The notes: generated by a model from the letters alone, not told the origin. A DNA stretch of 64,000 nt from Alphaproteobacteria bacterium (GCA_029268305.1 JAJUGE010000001.1:62001-126000); one strand, 5' to 3'; counted from the first letter of the stretch, positions 20,828 through 29,054 are shown. Translations and numbers: made by a program.

Positions 20828-22515
20828 GCGAGCAGCGACAGGCCATGGCGCTTCCCGTCCCGGGGGACGATGAGGTGCTCTTCGTGGCCCTCGGCGGCCT
20901 CGGCGAGGTGGGCATGAACGTGGCCCTCTACGGGAGGGCGGGCCAGTGGATCATGGTGGATCTCGGCATAACGTTCGGAGACGACACCACCCCGGGCGTG
21001 GACATAATCCTGCCTGATCTCGCCTGCCTTGAAGGGCAGGAGAACCGGCTCGCGGCCATCGTGCTCACGCATGCGCACGAGGACCATGTCGGCGCCGTGC
21101 CTTATGTGTGGCAAAAGGTTCGGTGCCCGATCTACGCCACGCCGTTCACGGCCGAGTTCGTGCGCCGCAAGCTCACCGAAGAAGGGGTGGCAGGGGAAGC
21201 GAAGGTCAAGGAGGTGCCGCGCGGTGGCCGCTTTATGGCGGGACCCTTCGACATCGAGCTGATCCCGGTAGCGCATTCCATCCCCGAAGCTCATGGCGTT
21301 GCGATCCGCTCGGACGCGGGCACGCTGTTTCACACCGGCGACTGGAAGCTCGATCCGGATCCGGTGATTGGTCCCCCGACCGACGAGGCTGCGTTCCGGC
21401 GTCTGGGAGACGAGGGTGTGCTCGCGATGATCTGCGACTCGACGAACGCGATCATCGAGGGACACTCGCGCTCCGAAGCCGAGTTGCTGCCGAGCATTAC
21501 GGACCTGATTTCTGCCCGGACGTCGGGACGCGTGGTATTCACCTGCTTCGCGAGCAACGTGGCGCGACTGCAGACGATCTCGCGGGCCGCGGCGGCGAAC
21601 GGCAGGCGCGTTGCCCTCGTCGGCCGCTCCCTCCGCCGCATGGACCAGGTGGCGCGCAGCACCGGCTATCTACGCGGCGTGCCGGATTTCCTCAGCGAAG
21701 AGCATGTCGGCTTCCTGCCGCCCGACGAGGTCGTCCTCATTTGTACCGGGAGTCAGGGCGAGCCACGTGCCGCCCTGCACCGTATTGCGGGGGGCACGCA
21801 TCCGCACGTCGTCCTGGACCCGGATGACACCATCGTATTCTCGTCGCGCACAATTCCGGGCAACGAGCGCGCGGTCGATCGCCTCCAGAACCAACTCGCC
21901 CGCATGGGCATGGAAATCATCACCAATCGGGATCATTTCGTCCACGTGTCGGGCCATCCGGCAAGAGGCGAACTGCGACGCATGTACGAGTGGATCAGGC
22001 CGAAGGTGAGCGTGCCCGTGCACGGGGAAATTCGGCATCGCATGGCGCATCGCGAGCTCGTGCAGAAGCTGGGCACGGTCCCTCATTCGCTGCTGCCGGA
22101 GAACGGGTCGATCATCCGCTTCACCAGAAGCGAAAGCGCGATCGTGGGAGAGGTTCACACCGGACGGCTCACCTTCGACGGCCAGAAGGTGGTGCCGCTC
22201 GAAGGCGGGGCGCTGCGGGCTCGACGCCGGATGGTCGAGAATGGGGTGGCAACAATCAGCCTCGTTCTGGACGCGAAAGGGAAGGTGCTGACCGAGCCTC
22301 AGATCTCGGTGCACGGTCTGGTGCACGAGGAGGAAGAGGGGGACATGGCTGCGTTGCTTCTTCGTGCGGTCGAGGAAGCCGTGGGACGGCTTTCGCCGGC
22401 CGCGCGCCGCGAAGACGAACCCGTCATCGATGCGGCGAGGATCGCGGTGCGTCGGCAATTGCGAAGCCGGTACAAGAAGCGTCCGGCGATCGAAGTACAC
22501 CTCGCACGGGTTTGA
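20824..22515 (+). CDS. rnj: Ribonuclease J (metallo-beta-lactamase/beta-CASP nuclease)
   Basis: A 563-residue RNase J, which acts as 5'-to-3' exonuclease and endonuclease in RNA processing and turnover. The zinc-binding signature THAHEDHVGAVPY gives H83, H85, D87, H88; downstream metal ligands lie in IPVAHSIPEAHG and CDSTNA. The beta-CASP domain follows, with VFTCFASNVARLQ and the RNA-phosphate-binding region FVHVSGHPARGELR, and a C-terminal domain closes the protein. The order coaX-rnj is conserved in alphaproteobacteria. The stop codon is directly followed by a possible GTG start of the next gene. Confidence 0.94.
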   Translation: MSEQRQAMALPVPGDDEVLFVALGGLGEVGMNVALYGRAGQWIMVDLGITFGDDTTPGVDIILPDLACLEGQENRLAAIVLTHAHEDHVGAVPYVWQKVRCPIYATPFTAEFVRRKLTEEGVAGEAKVKEVPRGGRFMAGPFDIELIPVAHSIPEAHGVAIRSDAGTLFHTGDWKLDPDPVIGPPTDEAAFRRLGDEGVLAMICDSTNAIIEGHSRSEAELLPSITDLISARTSGRVVFTCFASNVARLQTISRAAAANGRRVALVGRSLRRMDQVARSTGYLRGVPDFLSEEHVGFLPPDEVVLICTGSQGEPRAALHRIAGGTHPHVVLDPDDTIVFSSRTIPGNERAVDRLQNQLARMGMEIITNRDHFVHVSGHPARGELRRMYEWIRPKVSVPVHGEIRHRMAHRELVQKLGTVPHSLLPENGSIIRFTRSESAIVGEVHTGRLTFDGQKVVPLEGGALRARRRMVENGVATISLVLDAKGKVLTEPQISVHGLVHEEEEGDMAALLLRAVEEAVGRLSPAARREDEPVIDAARIAVRRQLRSRYKKRPAIEVHLARV

Positions 22516-22548
22516 GTGGCCAACCTGGATGCGGAAGTCGGAGAAAGC

Positions 22549-22953
22549 ATGATCGGACGGTTGAACCATGTCGCCATCGTCGTGCCGGATGTCGAGGCGG
22601 CCTCGAAGGTCTACAGCAGCATGCTCGGCGCCCGCGTCTCCAAGCCGCTCGCATTGGAGTCACACGGGGTCAGAATCGTGTTCGTGGAATTGCCGAACAC
22701 CAAGGTGGAGTTGATGGAGCCGCTGGGAGAAGCCTCGCCGATCGCGGGCTTTTTAGAGCGGAACACATCCGGCGGCATGCATCATGTGTGCTACGAAGTG
22801 GAAGACATCGAGGCTGCGCGCGACCGTCTGCTGGCGTCGGGGGCGCGTGTGCTCGGTGACGGCAAGCCGTCGATCGGTGCCCACGGGAAGCCGGTCCTGT
22901 TTCTCCATCCGAAGGACTTCTGCGGCACTCTGGTCGAACTGGAACAGGTTTAG
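22549..22953 (+). CDS. mce: Methylmalonyl-CoA epimerase
   Basis: Interconverts the (R) and (S) forms of methylmalonyl-CoA in the propionate pathway. The 134-residue protein is a vicinal-oxygen-chelate fold protein: it starts with RLNHVAIVVPDVEAA (metal-ligand His), and contains GGMHHVCYEVEDIEAA and the C-terminal KDFCGTLVELEQV with the Glu ligand. I prefer the ATG at 22549 because a GGAGAAA site precedes it and the resulting length equals the family norm; a GTG at 22516, directly after the rnj stop, would add 11 residues. Confidence 0.93.
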   Translation: MIGRLNHVAIVVPDVEAASKVYSSMLGARVSKPLALESHGVRIVFVELPNTKVELMEPLGEASPIAGFLERNTSGGMHHVCYEVEDIEAARDRLLASGARVLGDGKPSIGAHGKPVLFLHPKDFCGTLVELEQV

Positions 22954-22955
22954 CC

Positions 22956-23192
22956 TTGGGTATCGTCTCCGGCATCGTCGTCTACATCATCGTCTGGTGG
23001 CTGGTTCTCTTCGTGGTGCTTCCCTGGGGCGTCCGTGTGCCGGAGAAGACGGAGCGCGGTATGGCGGACAGCGCGCCGGAGCACCCGCGGATCGGGCTGA
23101 AGGCGGCCATCACCACCATCATCGCCAGCGTCATCTGGATCGCGATCTTCTACGTCATCGAGGCCGACATCATCAGCTTTCGCCCCTCCTGA
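22956..23192 (+). CDS. DUF1467 family small membrane protein
   Basis: A 78-residue protein with two hydrophobic helices (about residues 3-27 and 49-71) separated by a hydrophilic loop containing VPEKTERGMADSAPEHPR. It matches the alphaproteobacterial DUF1467 family, of unknown function. It starts with TTG at 22956, two bases after the mce stop, and is the last gene of the nuo-birA-coaX-rnj-mce run. In related genomes proS commonly follows; here a gap with palindromes follows instead. Confidence 0.88.
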   Translation: MGIVSGIVVYIIVWWLVLFVVLPWGVRVPEKTERGMADSAPEHPRIGLKAAITTIIASVIWIAIFYVIEADIISFRPS

Positions 23193-23572
23193 GAGTAGGC
23201 GCGAGCTGCCGGCGACGAAGGGGTCCTCAGCTAGCATCGCTCGCTGCGCTCGGCGCAACCGCTTCCTTACCGCTTGCTCGGGTCCGGGCGCGCCGTCAGG
23301 TCGGGGAAGGGAGTCGCGTGACGGCTAAAAATAAACGAGAGCAAGACATTACGATGTCTTGCTCCCATTACCACTGAGGTAAAGTGTCTTGTTCTTAGTG
23401 CCGCTTGGCGCGGACTTTCCTCCCCCGACTTGGGCCGTATCACCGCCGGCTGCCCGCCGATCTTGTTACGATACTTTGTAGACGAACGTTGAAGCCGAGT
23501 CACCACTTTTTTCGGCATCTGCCGATGAAGAAGGCACTGGCGAGACATCGCCGTTATTTCGCAGCTGCGAGA
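23193..23572. other. Noncoding gap rich in short palindromes
   Basis: 380 bases between DUF1467 and the 3' end of the purine permease gene with no supportable gene on either strand. It contains a perfect 11-bp hairpin (23339-23364), a 5-bp hairpin TTACC/GGTAA (23368-23382), a TCGGCA/TGCCGA hairpin (23512-23525) and a locally lower G+C content than the flanks. I found no tRNA or recognisable transposase remnant. Confidence 0.6.
23339..23364. repeat. Perfect 11-bp inverted repeat with TACG loop
   Basis: GAGCAAGACAT (23339-23349) and ATGTCTTGCTC (23354-23364) are exact reverse complements around a four-base loop TACG. A degenerate direct copy of the right arm, GTGTCTTGTTC, lies about 20 bases downstream at 23384-23394. 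There is no T-tract on the plus strand, so it is not a standard intrinsic terminator, although it could still end the nuo-DUF1467 transcript or protect its 3' end. Confidence 0.6.
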
Positions 23573-24862
23573 TCAGAGGAACGCGAACTTCCCCACGAAG
23601 AGCAGTGCGAGGACCAATACTGCCGGGCTTGCATCCGCATACCGGCCGCTGACCAGCTTCACCGCCGCATAGGTGATGAAGCCGAGAGCGATGCCGTGCG
23701 AGATGGAGAACGTGAGTGGCATTGCGAGGGCGGCGACCATCGCCGGTGCGACCTCGCTCACATCTTCCCAATCGATCTCCGTGAGGCCGCGCGCCATCAG
23801 GCAGGCCACGAACACCAGGGCCGGTGCGGTGGCGAAGGCTGGCACGCTCTGTGCCAGAGGTGCGAAGAACAGGCAGACGAGGAAGAGCAGCGCGACTACC
23901 ACGGCCGTGAGACCGGTACGACCACCCGCATTGACGCCCGCCGCGCTCTCTATGTAGCTGGTCGTCGTCGACGTCCCCGCACATGCCCCGACTACCGTGG
24001 CCGTGCTGTCGGCCAGCAGGGCCCGGCCGAGGCGCGGTAGTTTCCCCTCGTCCGTGAGCAGCCCCGCCCGGTGTGCGACACCAACGAGCGTGCCGGTGGT
24101 GTCGAAGAGATCCACGAACAAGAAGGCGAACACGACGCTGAAAAGAGCGACGTCGAGCGCTCCCGCTATGTCCAGCTGGAACAGGGTCGGCGACGGGTCG
24201 GGGGGCATCGCGACGACGCCCTTGAACTCGCTGACGCCCGAGAGCATCGCGACAGCCGTGACGGCGAGGATGCCGATGATGACGGCGCCAGGGACCCTCC
24301 GGTAACTCAGGCCGGCTATGAGGAAAAACCCAAGGGCAGCGAGGACCGGCTCTACGGCCGTGACGTCCCCGAGTGTGAGGAGCGTTGCCGGATCGTCGAC
24401 GACGAGGCCGGCGTTTCGCAGCCCGATGATCCCCAGGAACAGACCGATTCCTGCCGATATGGAAAGCTTCAGCGAGTGAGGGATGCTGTTGACGATCCAC
24501 TCTCGGACCGGCAGCACGCTCAATACGATGAAGATCAGGCCGGAGAGGAACACCGCGCCGAGCGCCACCTGCCACGTGTGCCCCATCCCGATGACGACGC
24601 CGTAGGTGAAGTAGGCGTTCAGCCCCATTCCAGGGGCGAGGGCGACCGGATAGTTCGCCGCGAGACCCATGATTGCCGATCCGACCGCGGCGGCGACGCA
24701 GGTTGCGACGAACACCGCGCCAAAGTCCATCCCCGCATCTTGCAAGATCAAGGGGTTGACGAAGGTAATGTAAGCCATCGTCAAAAATGTCGTGAGGCCG
24801 GCGACGGCTTCGGTGCGGACGGTCGTCCCTGCGGTCGCCAGGCCGAAATAGCGCTCCAACAT
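23573..24862 (-). CDS. NCS2 family purine permease (AzgA/PbuG type)
   Basis: An inner-membrane proton symporter for hypoxanthine, adenine or guanine (429 residues). It opens with LERYFGLATAGTTVRTEAVAGLTTFLTMAYI, typical of the AzgA branch (first part as cited), and has the binding-site blocks APGMGLNAYFTYGVV, LFDTTGTLVGVA and GTSTTTSYIESAAGVNAGGR. The frame is open 45 codons further upstream, but the ATG at 24862 is preceded by AAGGGG and matches the family start. It is transcribed alone. Exact substrate cannot be told from sequence. Confidence 0.92.
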   Translation of the reverse strand: MLERYFGLATAGTTVRTEAVAGLTTFLTMAYITFVNPLILQDAGMDFGAVFVATCVAAAVGSAIMGLAANYPVALAPGMGLNAYFTYGVVIGMGHTWQVALGAVFLSGLIFIVLSVLPVREWIVNSIPHSLKLSISAGIGLFLGIIGLRNAGLVVDDPATLLTLGDVTAVEPVLAALGFFLIAGLSYRRVPGAVIIGILAVTAVAMLSGVSEFKGVVAMPPDPSPTLFQLDIAGALDVALFSVVFAFLFVDLFDTTGTLVGVAHRAGLLTDEGKLPRLGRALLADSTATVVGACAGTSTTTSYIESAAGVNAGGRTGLTAVVVALLFLVCLFFAPLAQSVPAFATAPALVFVACLMARGLTEIDWEDVSEVAPAMVAALAMPLTFSISHGIALGFITYAAVKLVSGRYADASPAVLVLALLFVGKFAFL

Positions 24863-25002
24863 GTTTTCCCCTTGTGAGGTCGGAGCTTCCGATCCGGGAT
24901 CGGCGCGGCTCGGAAGTGCGGCCGGATTATGGCGGTGGCTCGGAAACTTGACCAGCGGCAGGTCGGCAGAGAAGGCCAGGCGATCGGGTCTTTTCACGTC
25001 CC

Positions 25003-25024
25003 GCCGCTAGTCTATTGTAGCGGC
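25003..25024. promoter_or_regulatory. Inverted repeat GCCGCTA-N8-TAGCGGC, possible operator
   Basis: A perfect 7-bp dyad with an 8-base spacer lies 36 bases before the lipoprotein gene at 25060 and 140 bases before the divergent purine permease. Its position fits an operator or a leader hairpin; no regulator is known. Confidence 0.4.
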
Positions 25025-25059
25025 GACGCGTTGGCCGGACGGGCAGAGAGGGTTTAGGA

Positions 25060-25755
25060 ATGCGAACGGGTGTCACGAGCCGAATGCTGGCGCTCGCCTG
25101 TTTGGGATTGGTCGGCTGCGCCGATGAATCCGGCGCGGCGAGATCTTCCTGGGACGCCCGGCCGGTCGCGACGACGACGCAGGCACGAGAGGCGGCGATG
25201 GCCGGGCCGACTATCGCCTGGGCTCCGGATCCGGCTGCATCGGCTCCGCTCGCCAGCGCAGCGACGCCGGTAGGGCAGCCTGCGCGGGGGCCACTTCCGC
25301 TTGACGGGCGCGGTGCCGCGCCTTCCGGCCCCGGATACCTTCCGGCGGCGCCGACCGCCACGCCGTCGCCCGCCCCCATGTGCCCCTCCTATGGGAACGA
25401 AGCTGCAGCCATCCTGGCCGCACAGCATTTCCCGGTCGAGAGTGCCCGTATCTCTGGCGGATACCAGGTCTCGAACGGGGGAGCCTTTGTCAGCCTTTGG
25501 CGAGACACGCCACTGATCGTCCTCGGGCTTCAGGGCCAGCCGGTATATTGCGCCGCAGAGCGGGAGAGGGGAGGCTACAGTGTGCCGGCGGGGCGTCGGA
25601 TCTGCTTCGCCGACTCCGATGGCGATTCCCTGTTTGACCGGGTCTACATCGTGCAAGCGGAGCCGAGAAGCTACGACACGGGGCCGGTACGCTATGAGTT
25701 GAATCCGATCGAGGCGCGGCGGCGGGCTTCCTCGGAGTGCTTTTTCCGGGGTTGA
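25060..25755 (+). CDS. Putative lipoprotein of unknown function
   Basis: A 231-residue secreted product: basic N-terminus, hydrophobic helix and a lipobox LVGC with Cys at residue 20. Residues about 30-105 are a low-complexity Ala/Pro/Gly linker, and the C-terminal 120 residues form a folded-looking domain that starts at MCPSYGNEAA and contains RRICFADSDGDSLFDRVY, an Asp-rich stretch resembling a calcium-binding loop. Four cysteines in this domain could form two disulfides. I do not recognise the family. It is divergent from the purine permease and precedes the LDH2-type dehydrogenase by 63 bases. Confidence 0.7.
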   Translation: MRTGVTSRMLALACLGLVGCADESGAARSSWDARPVATTTQAREAAMAGPTIAWAPDPAASAPLASAATPVGQPARGPLPLDGRGAAPSGPGYLPAAPTATPSPAPMCPSYGNEAAAILAAQHFPVESARISGGYQVSNGGAFVSLWRDTPLIVLGLQGQPVYCAAERERGGYSVPAGRRICFADSDGDSLFDRVYIVQAEPRSYDTGPVRYELNPIEARRRASSECFFRG

Positions 25756-25818
25756 AGCCGTCGGCCGGTGTCGCCGCCTTCGTAAGTCTCAGAACAAACC
25801 GCCGAGGAGAGAAGCGCC

Positions 25819-26874
25819 ATGCCGACTGTGATGCCCGATCGACTGACGGAGATCGCCGTAACGTTGCTGCGATGCGCCGGCGCGAGCGGCGAGGAGGCGG
25901 AGATCGTGGCGCGCCATTGCGTGGGGGCCAATCTCGCCGGACACGATTCGCATGGGATCATTCAGATCCCGGTCTACATCGACCGGGTCGGAAAAGGACA
26001 CATCGTTCCCGGCGCGCCGATCGAAGTCGTGCAGGAGAGTCCGACCACGACGGTGATCGATGGCCATTGGGGCTTCGGCTACGTCGTGGCCGAGCATGCC
26101 ATGCGTCTGACGATCGAGAAGGCGAAGACGGCGAACATCGCCGCATGCACCGTCTTCCGTCAGAGCCACGTGGGACGGTTGGCCGACTACCCGCTGATGG
26201 CGGCGCGGGAAGGCATGATCGCGATCATGACCGCAGATTCCGGACGCTCGCCGAAGCACGTCGCGCCGTTCGGCGGCCGCGCGGCCCGGCTCGGCACCAA
26301 CCCGATCTCGATCGCCGTTCCGTCCAACCTCGAAGCGCCGTTGTTCATCGACATGGCAACGTCGGCTGCGGCCGCGGGGAAGCTGAAGGTCGCCGCGGCG
26401 CGCGGCGTTCCCGTACCGGAGGGATGGCTGGTCGACGCGGAGGGCAGGCGCTCCACCGACCCGCGCGCACTCGGAGCCGGGGGCGTGCTTCTGCCGCTCG
26501 GTGGCACCGAAGGTTACAAGGGCTACGGGCTTTCCGCGATCGTCGAGATTCTCTCCGGACTCCTCACCGGATTGGGCTTCGGGGTCGAGCCGACCGGCAG
26601 ACACAACGATGGATGCTTCATGGCAGTCTTCAACGTTGCCGCGTTTCGACCGCTGGAGACCTTCCGTCAGGAAGTCACCGAGTTCGCGCAATATCTGAAG
26701 GACACCCCGCCGGACGCCACCACCGACGAGGTGCTCTATCCGGGTGAGATCGAGTACCGACGCAGTCGCGACAGGTCCGAGCGCGGTATCGACGTCGAGG
26801 ATGCGACCTGGCAGCAATTGCAGGCGCTGGCGCGTCAGCACGGTGTGGCGCAGAAGCTCGGGCTGGACGGCTGA
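25819..26874 (+). CDS. Malate/lactate/ureidoglycolate dehydrogenase family (LDH2) oxidoreductase
   Basis: A 351-residue NAD(P)-dependent 2-hydroxyacid dehydrogenase of the LDH2/MDH2 family, which has its own fold unrelated to classical malate dehydrogenase. The conserved catalytic-His region GHDSHGIIQIP, the cofactor region RLGTNPISIAVP and the C-terminal ...GVEPTGRHNDGCFM segment are present. The GAGGAGAGAAGCGCC site before the ATG supports the start. The family covers malate, L-lactate, ureidoglycolate and sulfolactate dehydrogenases, and the substrate cannot be fixed here. It converges with oxyR, ending one base before it. Confidence 0.9.
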   Translation: MPTVMPDRLTEIAVTLLRCAGASGEEAEIVARHCVGANLAGHDSHGIIQIPVYIDRVGKGHIVPGAPIEVVQESPTTTVIDGHWGFGYVVAEHAMRLTIEKAKTANIAACTVFRQSHVGRLADYPLMAAREGMIAIMTADSGRSPKHVAPFGGRAARLGTNPISIAVPSNLEAPLFIDMATSAAAAGKLKVAAARGVPVPEGWLVDAEGRRSTDPRALGAGGVLLPLGGTEGYKGYGLSAIVEILSGLLTGLGFGVEPTGRHNDGCFMAVFNVAAFRPLETFRQEVTEFAQYLKDTPPDATTDEVLYPGEIEYRRSRDRSERGIDVEDATWQQLQALARQHGVAQKLGLDG

Positions 26875-26875
26875 C

Positions 26876-27778
26876 CTAAACGGCGCTCACCTCGCGAAGA
26901 AACTCCGCCAGGAGCCGGAACTCCGGCTCGCGCGGCGACTCCCGTCGCCAGACGAGCCCTATCTCGCGGCTTGTCCGTTCGCCGAGGAGCGGCCGGGTGA
27001 CCAGAGAGGTTCCCTCCAGGATCCCGCTGGCGAGAGCTACTTCCGGCAGCAGGGTGACGCCGAGGCCGTTCTCCACCATCTGCACCAGCGTGTGCAGGCT
27101 GGTTGCGGCGAAGGCCCGGGGCCTGCCGCCGGAGAACAGACGGCAAGCATCGAGGGCATGCTCGCGGAGGCAATGGCCGTCCGCCAGGAGCAGCAGTCCA
27201 TCGGGATCGATGTTGCGGGCATCCACTCGATCTACCGCCGCCAACGGATGGTCCGGCGGGCAGGCCAGCCGGAAGGTGTCATCGAACAGAGGTTCCGCGA
27301 CCGCCGGACCATAGTCGCAGGGCAGGGCAAGCAGCAGGAGGTCGAGCTGCCCGTCATGAAGCTCGGAGACCAGCCGCGCGGTCTGGTCTTCGCTCAGGTA
27401 GAGCTGCAGCCGGGGCCACTTCTTGCGCACCAGAGGCAGGATGCGCGGCAGAAAGAAGGGCGCGATCGTGGGGATTACGCCCATGCGGACGGCGCCGGAC
27501 AGGGGCTCGCTCGCGACCCGGGCAGCCTCCACCAGCTCCTCCGCCTCGCGCAGGACGCGGCGAGCGCGGGCGAGGACCTGCTCGCCCGCATTGGTGAAAA
27601 GTACGTTTCTGCCGCTCCTGTCGACGAGGACCACGCCGAGATTCTGCTCGAGTTCCTTGATCCCGGCGCTGAGCGTCGACTGGCTGACGAAGCAGCGCTC
27701 TGCCGCCCGGCCGAAATGCCGTTCGCGATCGAGGGCGTCGAGATAGCGAAGCTGTCGCATGGAGGGCAGGTGAATCAT
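26876..27778 (-). CDS. oxyR: Hydrogen-peroxide-sensing LysR regulator OxyR
   Basis: A 300-residue LysR-type regulator: N-terminal winged helix-turn-helix (about residues 7-66, with RAAERCFVSQSTLSAGIKEL) and a periplasmic-binding-protein-like sensor domain. The two redox cysteines of OxyR are both present, C203 and C212, in GHCLREHALDAC, matching C199 and C208 of the E. coli protein, so it should form the peroxide-induced disulfide. It is divergent from ahpC with 112 bases between them, the classical arrangement. It likely activates ahpCD and represses or adjusts its own expression. Confidence 0.93.
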   Translation of the reverse strand: MIHLPSMRQLRYLDALDRERHFGRAAERCFVSQSTLSAGIKELEQNLGVVLVDRSGRNVLFTNAGEQVLARARRVLREAEELVEAARVASEPLSGAVRMGVIPTIAPFFLPRILPLVRKKWPRLQLYLSEDQTARLVSELHDGQLDLLLLALPCDYGPAVAEPLFDDTFRLACPPDHPLAAVDRVDARNIDPDGLLLLADGHCLREHALDACRLFSGGRPRAFAATSLHTLVQMVENGLGVTLLPEVALASGILEGTSLVTRPLLGERTSREIGLVWRRESPREPEFRLLAEFLREVSAV

Positions 27779-27799
27779 CGATTTTCCCGATTAACGTGA

Positions 27800-27816
27800 C
27801 CAATCCTTTTCATTGG
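27800..27816. promoter_or_regulatory. Dyad CCAAT-N7-ATTGG, candidate OxyR site
   Basis: CCAAT (27800-27804) and ATTGG (27812-27816) form a perfect inverted repeat with a seven-base spacer, the half-site spacing of OxyR and other LysR regulators. It lies between divergent oxyR and ahpC and abuts the candidate -35 region of ahpC. The bases differ from the enteric ATAG-N7-CTAT core, so assignment rests on position and geometry. Confidence 0.5.
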
Positions 27817-27842
27817 CCCGATCGGGCCCCCTTCCGCATATA
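27813..27842 (+). promoter_or_regulatory. Candidate ahpC promoter
   Basis: TTGGCC at 27813-27818 and CATATA at 27837-27842, 18 bases apart, lie about 48 bases before the ahpC start. The poor -35 overlapping the dyad is what would be expected of an activator-dependent promoter. Confidence 0.4.
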
Positions 27843-27890
27843 GGAGGTCGGACACACCCACTCCACCCGAGATAAGGAGCTGCCTAGAAC

Positions 27891-28430
27891 ATGCTTACTG
27901 TTGGAGACCAGTTTCCGCGCTTCGATCTGAAGAGCGTCGTTTCGACCGATCCGGAGAATGCATTCGCAGAAGCGAACAACGACTCCAATCCGGGAAAGTG
28001 GAAGGTCGTCTTCTTCTGGCCGAAGGACTTCACCTTCGTCTGTCCGACCGAGATCGCCGCGTTCGGGCGTATGAACGAGGATTTCGAGGATCGGGACGCC
28101 GTCGTCTACGGTGTCAGCACCGACAGCGAATATGTGCACCTTGCCTGGCGGCAGAACCATGAGGATCTGAAGGACCTGCCGTTCCCGATGCTTTCGGATA
28201 TCAAGCGCGAGCTTTCGACGGCACTCGGGATCCTGGACAAGGAAGAGGGCGTGTGCCTGCGGGCGACGTTCATCGTCGACCCGGACAACATCATCCGGTT
28301 TGTGTCGGTGAACGACCTCAGCGTCGGGCGCAACCCGGCGGAGGTGCTGCGGGTTCTCGATGCGCTGCAGACGGACGAACTTTGCCCTTGTAACTGGAAC
28401 AAGGGCGAGCCGACGCTTCAGGCTGCCTGA
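27891..28430 (+). CDS. ahpC: Peroxiredoxin AhpC (alkyl hydroperoxide reductase, AhpD-dependent type)
   Basis: A 179-residue 2-Cys peroxiredoxin that reduces H2O2, organic peroxides and peroxynitrite. The peroxidatic Cys is C51 in DFTFVCPTEIAAF, and the C-terminal DELCPCNWNKGEP carries C165 and C167, the three-cysteine pattern of mycobacterial-type AhpC, which is recycled by AhpD rather than AhpF. AAGGAG at 27874-27879 is the ribosome site, somewhat far (11 bases) from the ATG. ahpD follows in the same orientation after 75 bases containing a strong hairpin. Confidence 0.96.
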   Translation: MLTVGDQFPRFDLKSVVSTDPENAFAEANNDSNPGKWKVVFFWPKDFTFVCPTEIAAFGRMNEDFEDRDAVVYGVSTDSEYVHLAWRQNHEDLKDLPFPMLSDIKRELSTALGILDKEEGVCLRATFIVDPDNIIRFVSVNDLSVGRNPAEVLRVLDALQTDELCPCNWNKGEPTLQAA

Positions 28431-28459
28431 GCGAGCTAAAGCGACAGAAGCAAAAGAAG

Positions 28460-28485
28460 GAGCGGGCGGCGGCAGCCGCCCGCTC
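28460..28485 (+). repeat. Strong 11-bp hairpin between ahpC and ahpD
   Basis: GAGCGGGCGGC (28460-28470) and GCCGCCCGCTC (28475-28485) are exact complements around a GGCA loop. It is followed by AGAAAGAACGGG, not by T residues, so it is not a normal terminator on this strand. It probably acts as a 3'-end stabiliser or attenuator that lets ahpC be made in excess over ahpD. Confidence 0.65.
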
Positions 28486-28505
28486 AGAAAGAACGGGAGA
28501 CGATC

Positions 28506-29054
28506 ATGTCGATAGACAGTCTGAAGCAAGCGCTTCCCGACTATGCCAAGGATCTGAAGCTCAACCTTTCGTCGCTGGCTGCCGAGCCGTCGCTGACGGA
28601 ACAGCAGCGCGCCGGGACGTTCGTCGCGGCCGCGATCGCCTCACGCAATGCGCGCGTGACGGCGGCGATTCTCGATGATGCCGGGGCGAAGCTGTCGCCG
28701 GAGGCATTGACGGCGGCGAAGGCCGCTGCCGCGATCATGGCGATGAACAACATCTACTATCGCTTCGTGCATCTCGCCTCCAACGAGGACTATGCCAAGA
28801 TGCCGGCGAAGCTCCGCATGAACGTGATCGGCAAGCCGGGAGTCGAGAAGGCGGACTTCGAGCTCTGGTCACTCGCCGTTTCGGCCGTGAACGGCTGTGG
28901 CATGTGTGTCGACGCTCACGAGCGCGAACTCCGCAAGGCCGGCGTCGGCTCCGAAGCCATTCAGGCAGCGGTACGGATCGCTGCGGTGGTGCATGCAGTC
29001 GCCACGGTCTTCGATGCCGAGGAGAGCGGCGGGGACGTAGCACTCGCCGCCTGA
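28506..29054 (+). CDS. ahpD: Alkyl hydroperoxide reductase AhpD
   Basis: A 182-residue disulfide reductase that regenerates oxidised AhpC, drawing electrons through lipoamide systems in mycobacteria. The catalytic motif is [12 protein letters not shown] with C131, C134 and H138, and the upstream E119 corresponds to the proton-relay Glu of the Mycobacterium tuberculosis enzyme. The all-alpha N-terminal half is typical. GGGAGA lies just before the ATG. A terminator follows. The pair without ahpF shows that this organism uses the AhpC/AhpD route. Confidence 0.95.
   Translation: MSIDSLKQALPDYAKDLKLNLSSLAAEPSLTEQQRAGTFVAAAIASRNARVTAAILDDAGAKLSPEALTAAKAAAAIMAMNNIYYRFVHLASNEDYAKMPAKLRMNVIGKPGVEKADFELWSLAVSAVNGCGMCVDAHERELRKAGVGSEAIQAAVRIAAVVHAVATVFDAEESGGDVALAA

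Noticed and set aside
23193-23572. Insertion sequence or CRISPR remnant in the palindrome-rich gap
   Set aside because: No transposase fragment, target-site duplication or regularly spaced repeat could be found; only short hairpins.
24863-25059. Purine riboswitch ahead of the purine permease
   Set aside because: I could not draw the three-way junction with its conserved loops on the minus strand. The only structure found is the dyad at 25003-25024.
28460-28485. Hairpin after ahpC taken as an intrinsic terminator
   Set aside because: No T-tract follows on the plus strand; a real terminator with TTTT follows ahpD.
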